The notes under the pieces: model-generated
What the model was told of the DNA's origin: nothing
What the model saw: the letters and a program-made list of their open reading frames with translations, nothing else
Databases searched by the model: none
In this document: one piece after another, positions 57,691-64,000 of the stretch
How positions within the stretch are numbered: position 1 is the stretch's first letter
How the letters are laid out: the number at the start of each line of letters is the position of its first letter
Origin: Stieleria mannarensis
GTDB taxonomy: Bacteria; Planctomycetota; Planctomycetia; Pirellulales; Pirellulaceae
Assembly: GCF_014154935.1 (NCBI RefSeq)
Contig: NZ_JACEHH010000021.1
Coordinates: forward strand, 1 to 64,000
Length of the DNA stretch: 64,000 nucleotides
Direction of reading: 5' to 3'
Program-made: the position numbers and the translations under genes

Positions 57691-60600
57691 TCATTGCCGC
57701 TCAGCGAGCAAGTCTCGCAGCTCTTCATCCAATCGTTCGATCGCACCCTCGGGGTCGTACCACCAGTCGCGTGACCAGACGCGGAGGATGTTCCAGCCCA
57801 GGTTCTCGAGCACCCATTGGCGTGTCTTGTCGCGGTCTCGCGCGGTGGCGGAATTGCGATAGTTTGCGCCGTCGCACTCGATCCCCGCCAAGTACGTGTT
57901 CGGATCGCTGGGGTCACGGACGGCCAACGCGATGCGAAACCCGGACACGCCGACTTGCCGCGTCACATCCCAGCCACGGCTGCGCAGCCGATCGGCGATC
58001 GCGGACTCCAGCGACGGAAGACTGCCGGCCGTGTCTTGCGACAAAGGACTCGATGGGACCGATGATGCCTCGATGCGTTCGAATTCTGTTGTCCCCTTTT
58101 CCGCGAAGGCCAAGAACGCTTTCAGATCCCGAACCCCGCGTGACTTGGAATTCTCCGCCGGCAATTGATCGGCGGTGAAGGACGAAAACACGATCAACTC
58201 TTCGCGGGCCCGGGTCACGGCGACATTCAACCGTCGCTCTCCGCCGTCACGATTGAGTGCTCCAAACGTCAACGGCACTTTTCCCGATTTGCCTGGGCCG
58301 AAGGTGATCGAAAACAGCATCAAGTCCCGCTCGTCGCCCTGCACGTTTTCCAGATTCTTGACCACCGTCGGTTCGATTCGATCGTCGCTGAAGAACCATT
58401 CCAGCGTCGGATCGTCGCGCTGTGCCTGGTCGAACAGATCCTGGATCAACGTTTGTTGCTGACTGTTGAACGTGACGACGCCCAGCGTCTTGCGATCCTG
58501 TTCGGGCAACTCAAGCCACTGTTTCATCCGCGCGACCGATTCGGCAACGATCGCTTCGGCTTCGATTTTGTTGGTCCGTGTCTTGCCGCGGTCGTATTGC
58601 GAATGCGGCAGGTGACGCATCGAAACGGCACTGTCGGTCGTTTCGGGCGAAGGAAACGTGACCAGTTGGTTGTCGTAGTAGTGATGATTGGAGAACGCGA
58701 TCAACGATTCGTGGCGGCTGCGGTAGTGCCAATTCAATTGCAACGTCGGCAACCCGGACGCTTTCGCTTCATCCAGTATGCTTTCCAAGTCGCGTTCGTA
58801 ATCCTCCAGCTGCTCGTCGTCTTCGTCGTCGTTGGATTTGCCGAAGAAGTTCGTCGGCGGCAACTGATTCGGGTCGCCGACGATGATCGTTTGCCGTCCG
58901 CGGGCGATCGCGCCGATGGCATCCCAGGTCGTGATCTGCGACGCTTCGTCAAAGATCACGACGTCAAAGGGCGGCTGATCGGCCGGCAAATACTGGGCGA
59001 TCGAAAGCGGCGACATCAACAGACACGGCGCCAACGAGGCAAAGTGCTCGGGCATCATCGAAACGAGTTCACGAATCGACTTGCTGGGACGTTTCAATCC
59101 GATCTGGTGACGCAGCAGTCCCAGTTCTGACTTTCGTGGCACCTCGCTTTGTTCGGGTAATCGATGGGCCACCGATTTGCGCACCCGACTGGCCGCCGCC
59201 TGTCTGGCTTTGGCATCCAGATCGACAAAGCTGTCGATCGTGTTCTCGTGCTGGAACCGCTGAAAATCGCGGAGCACGTCGTCGGAGTCGATCACCCGCG
59301 GCAGCCACCAGCGGACATAGGCCAATCGAAAACGATCCGGTACGTCTTGGTAAGGAACTTCGCCCAATTCCGTCGCCATGATGATGGGGGTTAAACCGAC
59401 GTCGCAAGCCCGGCTGCGGACCGATTGCCACGCCGTCCAACGTTGCAGCTTGGTGCGATTGGCTTCGATCCGCCGCGCCATGGCGACCGAGTCGGCTAAG
59501 CAAGTTGCCGATTTCGCAAGGCACGCCCGACTGCCGGCCAGGTGTTCGAAATGGCCCGCCGCCGTGTCGAGCGATTCGTAGCTGCGTGAAAACTGCTTGG
59601 CCGTCTCAAACAACGGATCATCCGACGATCGGTGTTGTAAGAATGGTTTCAGGACCTGACGAAGCGAATCGAATTGCGACGCTGAATTGCGATCAGGCCG
59701 AGCGACCCGGCGGACCAGCTTCATTAGATCGCGGCAACGTTCAAGGTGCTGGCCGACCGATGCAGTTGCGGTGTGCCGGTGCTGCCATAGGTGGTCGCGG
59801 CTGGCCAGTGGGTTCCGATCGATCTTGGCCAACTCGCGTTGCATCGTTCGAATCGGCTCGAAATCATTCGGCGGATCGGCGACGCCCAGCCGAGCATCGC
59901 GCTGCAGCGACTTTGTGACGGCACGTTTGCGCAGGTACGACAGCGGCCAATAGGATTCCAGTGCGGCGTTCCAGTCCCGCTGCAACTGATCGACGGGAAT
60001 CCGTTTCAGGTCGTCATCATCAAAGGTCACCGCGCACTGTGCGGCGGCGGAATCGAACGCGTTGATCGCGTCGTCCAGATCCTTCAAGTGACCCGGCAGC
60101 TCGGCCAATTGGTCATCAAACACGGTTTGATAATCGTCGTCGGCGGTCGCTGCTAATTCGATGGCGAGCCGGTGCAGGTTCCGCAGCTGCGATGACGACG
60201 CATCAATACAATCGCCTGGCATCTGCAGCCCCAACGCGTCACAGAACCGGGCCAGTTCGGGCCGGAAGGCATCGATGGCGGTGCACAGTTTTTCGCAATG
60301 CTCGAGCAGCTCCTGTTCCCATTGCATCGACCACTGCGTCCTGGTGACCGCATTGAGCGGCTCCATGTCCGCGACGGCGCCAAAGTTCAACGCAATTTCA
60401 TCGGCCAACCGCTCCATCAATTGATACGTGTGTCGGTCATGTTGGTCATGGTCGGGCCAAGACAGTCTCGGCGTTTCAATGGACTTGCCCGCCACCGAAA
60501 CTCCGATCGCCTGATAGGCCGTCCAACCGTTGGACGCTTGTCGATGCAGCGAGCGGACGTAGGCGTTCAATTGATCGCGCGACAATTTCAGTTCTTCGCT

Positions 60601-62988
60601 GATCTTTTTCCAATGCGTGCGGCCTTTGCGCCCGCCGCTTTGCCACGCCTGGTCAAGCTGGCGCAGGAATCGTTTTCGTTCAGCTTTGTTGCTGTGCAGT
60701 TCCACGCAGAAATCGCCCAGCCCGTTTTGTTCCAGTCGCCGCTGGACAACGTCCAAAGCGGCCGTTTTTTCGGCAACGAACAGGACCGTTTTGCCGCCCG
60801 CCAAACACTGGGCGATCATGTTGGCGATCGTTTGACTTTTGCCCGTCCCCGGTGGACCGATCAACACAAAATCGTGGCCTTCGGCAGCGGCCATCACGGC
60901 AGCCAACTGTGACGAATCGGCATCGAGCGGGTGAATCAAATCGATCGGATCAAACCGCCGGTCCATTTCCGTTTGGTCGGGAATCGACGTCTCCACCGCG
61001 CTCTGGAACGCGGTTTCCGGATTGCGGACCAAGTGACGGACAACGCGGTTCTGTTCCAATTGGTCGCTACGGTCGACCAGATCCTTCCACATCAAGTATT
61101 TGGCGAAGGAAAACGATGCCAATGCCGATTCGTCGACCACTTCAAATCCCGGCAGCTCACGGATTTCACGACGCACCATGTCCAAGACGCGAGGGACATC
61201 GACACCGTTGTTGTCCATCGGCAACTGGGATTCGAATCGCGACAGGTCACAATCGAAATCGCGTTTCAGTTTCTGGATCAACGTCGCGTTGAACCGCACA
61301 TCGTCTTCGTGATGCGCCAACCGGTAGGCCGAGTTGGCGTTCTTGCGCAACAGTTTGGCCGGGACGAGCAGCAAGGGAGCACGAAAGGACCGCGAGTCAC
61401 TCGGCCGCTCCTTCCAGCGCAGAAAACCGACGGCCAGATACAACGTGTTCGAACCGCCTTCGACCAAGTCGTTGCGGGAACTGCGGTAAAGGGTAACCAA
61501 ACGCTTGGCCAATTCCTCGCCGCCGATCGTCGCGCAGACTTCGTTGCGTTCCAAGGCGGCTTTGGCGTACTCGATTTCCAAATCTTCCAACTTGGTTTTC
61601 TGGTGGTGGGCGACGTCGCGTCCGGCGGCGACGTTGGCGTCGGGCAACGAGACCAGTTTCAACCGTTTGCCGCTTGAGAGTCGGTCTTCGAGCTTGGAGA
61701 CTTCGGGGCACAGGAACGGGATCGTCTGTTTGGTCGCTTTAAAGTTCAACAACCGGTTTCGCAGCGTCAGGTCCAACAGCTTGCGATGCCAACGGTCGAT
61801 GCGTCCTTCCGGTGTCGTCGGTTTGGGCTCCGCCGACTCCTCGATCGGTAATGGGCCGGAGGGTGGCAGCGAAAGTGGTGGGGCGGAAGGGGTGTCGGCT
61901 GAGTCAACGGCGTCCTCGGGCTGCTCGCCGACCGAGGGCAGCGGTTTGATTCTGACCATGCGTGCCCGCTGGACATCGATCGCGGCAACGAAGCGGTCTT
62001 CTTCGGCCTCGGCGATCTGTTGCGCCGCGGACTGAATCGCATCGTCAAAGGATCCGGCCGGTCGACGGGTGACGAGTGTGGATTCAAACACGATCAACTC
62101 CCCAGCAGCGACCGCCTTGCGAACTTCACAACAATCGCGTTCGATCAACTGGCCGAAGCAGGTTTCGACCAGCCAGACGCCGACGAAACAGTGTTCGTGT
62201 TTCATCACGATGACCGGGTGAAGCCCGACGGCCTCGAGCGCCGACGCGAACAGCAACGAACTGTCCAAGCAGGTTGCCAGTCCGTCACGCAAGATCGTCG
62301 ACGGGGAACGCGTCTTTTGCCCGCGTGATTCAAAGCTTTTGGGCGGGTTGGCGTAGGTCAACTGTTTCGCCACCACGGCCGACCAGATCGCCGAGGCCAG
62401 CAGGTGGGCCCGTTTGGGGTCGCGACTTTGGTAGCCGTCCATCGAAGGCGAAAGCCCGTGCCCGGCCAGGATTTCACCGGCCTGCTTCAACACGTCCGCG
62501 ATCGCCGGATCGTTGGGCATCACGAACGCCGACAGCAGTTCGCCCATCGACGACACGCCGCCCCACTCGTCGCGCGAGAGCACGCGCAGGTCCGCTTCAC
62601 GCCGGCAGAGGATCGCGCCCGAATCGCGCAAGATGAATCGAACGTCGCCACGTTGGGCTTCGTTTAGCCGGTCCAGATAGCCGGCATCCAAATGAACGTC
62701 GTTGTCATCGATCGTGATCGTTGAATCGGGATCGATGCGGTCGATGACCCAAGTTTTCGGCGTGATGAAACCGGGCTCGGACGTTAATTCCAACCGCAGG
62801 TCGGTCAGTGGATCCTGGGAAGGGTTACGCACGCAAAGTCGACGCAGAACCGGGATCGAGTTTTGGTAGCTGGCAAAATTGACGCTACTGGACAGTTCGA
62901 ATTCGATCGACGCAGCGCCGCCTGTGTGGGGTAAATCGTCATCACTGACATCCAGCGAAGACGCTGGGTCGGTCGAAGAAGGAGTCAT
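57691..62988 (-). CDS. DUF4011-helicase-Vsr/MTES_1575-nuclease protein, probable phage defence (Hhe-like)
   Basis: A 1765-aa multi-domain protein. Residues about 230-275 have a transglutaminase-like pattern (GLATCLDSSLLFASALEAVG, then HEHCFVGVW). DUF4011 starts near residue 393 with WHRKLLDLTLRNRLLNF. The superfamily 1 helicase has Walker A IGPPGTGKSQ near residue 710, Walker B VVIFDEASQ near 1345 followed by GDPNQLPP, WHYRSRHE, and the last motif LNVAVTRAREEL. The C-terminal about 100 residues form a Vsr/MTES_1575-type nuclease (AGIECDGANYRNSATARDRD, then LGWNILRVWSRDW). The DUF4011-helicase-Vsr layout is that of the single-gene anti-phage system called Hhe. No methylase accompanies it; an HTH remnant lies downstream. 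Confidence 0.92.
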   Translation of the reverse strand: MTPSSTDPASSLDVSDDDLPHTGGAASIEFELSSSVNFASYQNSIPVLRRLCVRNPSQDPLTDLRLELTSEPGFITPKTWVIDRIDPDSTITIDDNDVHLDAGYLDRLNEAQRGDVRFILRDSGAILCRREADLRVLSRDEWGGVSSMGELLSAFVMPNDPAIADVLKQAGEILAGHGLSPSMDGYQSRDPKRAHLLASAIWSAVVAKQLTYANPPKSFESRGQKTRSPSTILRDGLATCLDSSLLFASALEAVGLHPVIVMKHEHCFVGVWLVETCFGQLIERDCCEVRKAVAAGELIVFESTLVTRRPAGSFDDAIQSAAQQIAEAEEDRFVAAIDVQRARMVRIKPLPSVGEQPEDAVDSADTPSAPPLSLPPSGPLPIEESAEPKPTTPEGRIDRWHRKLLDLTLRNRLLNFKATKQTIPFLCPEVSKLEDRLSSGKRLKLVSLPDANVAAGRDVAHHQKTKLEDLEIEYAKAALERNEVCATIGGEELAKRLVTLYRSSRNDLVEGGSNTLYLAVGFLRWKERPSDSRSFRAPLLLVPAKLLRKNANSAYRLAHHEDDVRFNATLIQKLKRDFDCDLSRFESQLPMDNNGVDVPRVLDMVRREIRELPGFEVVDESALASFSFAKYLMWKDLVDRSDQLEQNRVVRHLVRNPETAFQSAVETSIPDQTEMDRRFDPIDLIHPLDADSSQLAAVMAAAEGHDFVLIGPPGTGKSQTIANMIAQCLAGGKTVLFVAEKTAALDVVQRRLEQNGLGDFCVELHSNKAERKRFLRQLDQAWQSGGRKGRTHWKKISEELKLSRDQLNAYVRSLHRQASNGWTAYQAIGVSVAGKSIETPRLSWPDHDQHDRHTYQLMERLADEIALNFGAVADMEPLNAVTRTQWSMQWEQELLEHCEKLCTAIDAFRPELARFCDALGLQMPGDCIDASSSQLRNLHRLAIELAATADDDYQTVFDDQLAELPGHLKDLDDAINAFDSAAAQCAVTFDDDDLKRIPVDQLQRDWNAALESYWPLSYLRKRAVTKSLQRDARLGVADPPNDFEPIRTMQRELAKIDRNPLASRDHLWQHRHTATASVGQHLERCRDLMKLVRRVARPDRNSASQFDSLRQVLKPFLQHRSSDDPLFETAKQFSRSYESLDTAAGHFEHLAGSRACLAKSATCLADSVAMARRIEANRTKLQRWTAWQSVRSRACDVGLTPIIMATELGEVPYQDVPDRFRLAYVRWWLPRVIDSDDVLRDFQRFQHENTIDSFVDLDAKARQAAASRVRKSVAHRLPEQSEVPRKSELGLLRHQIGLKRPSKSIRELVSMMPEHFASLAPCLLMSPLSIAQYLPADQPPFDVVIFDEASQITTWDAIGAIARGRQTIIVGDPNQLPPTNFFGKSNDDEDDEQLEDYERDLESILDEAKASGLPTLQLNWHYRSRHESLIAFSNHHYYDNQLVTFPSPETTDSAVSMRHLPHSQYDRGKTRTNKIEAEAIVAESVARMKQWLELPEQDRKTLGVVTFNSQQQTLIQDLFDQAQRDDPTLEWFFSDDRIEPTVVKNLENVQGDERDLMLFSITFGPGKSGKVPLTFGALNRDGGERRLNVAVTRAREELIVFSSFTADQLPAENSKSRGVRDLKAFLAFAEKGTTEFERIEASSVPSSPLSQDTAGSLPSLESAIADRLRSRGWDVTRQVGVSGFRIALAVRDPSDPNTYLAGIECDGANYRNSATARDRDKTRQWVLENLGWNILRVWSRDWWYDPEGAIERLDEELRDLLAERQ

Positions 62989-63314
62989 CGAAAACGCCCG
63001 TGCGAGGGTCCAGAATCAATTGATTCGCGGTAGAAAGTCGATTTACCGCAGCCGAATTCTACGCTTTGGCATCGTGCGGACGAGGATCCGGCAACGAGGA
63101 TCCGATGCGTTTTCTCCGCCGGGTCGGGTTTTGCGGATTAAGGAGACTACGCGGCGGGGCGGGGCGAACGGGAGGACTTGAGGGGAGGGTAAAAGGACCA
63201 CAGGGTAGCGGAACTCGCCAAGAGTTTCGCACTGGCGCGGCGACGCCGCACGGGGCCGAAAGCCTTGGCGGCTTCCGCTACGACACGAACCCACATATCA
63301 AGCGATGCTCGGCG
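62989..63314. other. Intergenic region upstream of the helicase gene
   Basis: About 325 bp between the sulfatase end and the helicase start, both on the minus strand. The helicase promoter should be here. GGATCCG near 63077-63105 occurs within a short direct repeat (GAGGATCCG twice). Nothing else is recognised. Confidence 0.4.
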
Positions 63315-64000
63315 CTAGTCCAGCGGTTCCGGTTCGAAATCGCCTGGATTGACCCAGCCGGCGGGCAGCTTTTCACCGGACATGTAGCGTTCGTAGAATC
63401 CTGCGGTTGCCGGTGACGTGTACTCGTAGCGGTCAAAGATGTCCCCGTTGCCGAACATCCGCGGATCGCCTTGCGACTTGAGTTCGACTTCCATCTGTTG
63501 GCGCAGTTCGGCAAGTTGGCTTGCCAGCGCCGGGCTGGTCGCCAGGTTGTTGATGCAGTCGGGATCCTCGGCGACGTTGTAAAGCTCTTCGGCCGGCCGT
63601 TTGCCGAAACACAGTTTCCAAAACGTGGTCGCGACACCGCCGCGGCGCATTTGCAGCACTTCCGTTTTCGTGGCCCCGCCGTCGCAATTCAGATAGCCCG
63701 TTTCCGGGTTGCCGCCGGGCCATCGATCGGTGGCATAGTTGTGCAGATACAACAAGTCGCCTTTGCGGATGCCGCGGATCGGGTATCCGCCGCGGTTGGG
63801 GCGACCGATGTCGTGGCGTTCTTTGCCGACCAACACGTGATCGCGGTCGGTGATCGGACCGTCGGCTCCAAACACATCAAACAGGTCACGCCCGCTGGTC
63901 GGCTGCATGATCGGTCCGGGCTTTGTGATCCCCGCGGCCTTCAAGAACGTCGGCGCCAGTCCGGCGAAATCGACGAAGTCATCGACGACGCGTCCGGGCG
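63315..64000 (-). CDS. Arylsulfatase, C-terminal part (partial)
   Basis: The frame runs off the right edge; 228 residues are visible. [20 protein letters not shown], then [20 protein letters not shown], is the sulfatase segment that precedes the C-terminal sub-domain, and [20 protein letters not shown] followed by [20 protein letters not shown] is the typical EELYDLxxDPxExxNLA end. The formylglycine motif lies outside the window. Pirellulaceae carry many such enzymes for sulfated algal polysaccharides. The last residues ([14 protein letters not shown]) extend beyond the usual fold. Confidence 0.9.
   Translation of the reverse strand, partial: PGRVVDDFVDFAGLAPTFLKAAGITKPGPIMQPTSGRDLFDVFGADGPITDRDHVLVGKERHDIGRPNRGGYPIRGIRKGDLLYLHNYATDRWPGGNPETGYLNCDGGATKTEVLQMRRGGVATTFWKLCFGKRPAEELYNVAEDPDCINNLATSPALASQLAELRQQMEVELKSQGDPRMFGNGDIFDRYEYTSPATAGFYERYMSGEKLPAGWVNPGDFEPEPLD

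Noticed and set aside
58165-59130. A 321-codon plus-strand open frame
   Set aside because: Antisense to the helicase core with conserved SF1 motifs; no recognisable protein features.

Overview
The window comes from a planctomycete, most likely a Pirellulaceae member close to Rhodopirellula or Rubripirellula. Clues are the many Ser/Thr kinases with unusual C-terminal halves, an ECF sigma factor/kinase/LERLETRDLLA-motif operon, a PEP-CTERM protein, a Cys-rich lipoprotein, an arylsulfatase, futalosine-type menaquinone genes, a methanopterin-type dihydropteroate synthase relative, large intergenic gaps and many short interspersed repeats. There are no rRNA genes, and I recognise no tRNA genes or CRISPR arrays.

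Layout. 0-1.5 kb: the tail of an integron-type tyrosine recombinase that seems cut short by a stop codon, a tandem array of about 122-bp structured repeats, and a small membrane protein. 1.5-4.3 kb: a divergent SppA-like lipoprotein and FtsX/MacB-type permease. 4.7-15.3 kb: a two-gene hybrid pathway, a fully reducing type I PKS (KS-AT-DH-ER-KR-ACP) overlapping an NRPS (C-A-PCP-TE). 15.5-19.7 kb: kinase, inositol monophosphatase and flavin reductase genes, and the DHPS-like gene. 20-25 kb: pseudouridine synthase, mqnA-mqnC-scpA, and a tetraheme cytochrome. 25.8-27.4 kb: a membrane pseudokinase. 27.5-32.5 kb: a betaine-lipid operon (PlcP-like phosphatase, btaA, btaB) ending in an unusual multi-domain membrane protein. 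33-39.9 kb: a secreted protein, transketolase, two ExbD genes, a second structured-repeat array, a Cys-rich lipoprotein and a PAP2 phosphatase. 40-45.7 kb: ECF sigma, Ser/Thr kinase-TPR and LERLETRDLLA protein genes coupled by ATGA overlaps, plus a divergent PEP-CTERM protein. 46-49.4 kb: BON protein, LpoB-like and partner lipoproteins, and an Asp-rich protein. 49.5-52 kb: a MoxR/VWA pair. 52-56.4 kb: Uma2 nuclease, an alpha/beta hydrolase, a CitG-like enzyme and a QueD-like protein whose start abuts a heptamer repeat. 57-63 kb: a truncated HTH gene and a 1765-aa DUF4011-helicase-nuclease, a likely phage-defence protein. 63.3 kb to the end: a partial sulfatase.

Three groups of genes hang together best. 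The PKS and NRPS form an assembly line for an acyl-amino-acid-type product. plcP-btaA-btaB plus the 638-aa protein look like a membrane-lipid remodelling operon, in which phospholipid is turned to diacylglycerol and then to a phosphorus-free betaine lipid. The sigma/kinase/LERLETRDLLA set looks like one signalling unit. The intergenic DNA is unusually rich in at least six families of palindromic or tandem repeats, two of which sit at gene ends or starts.
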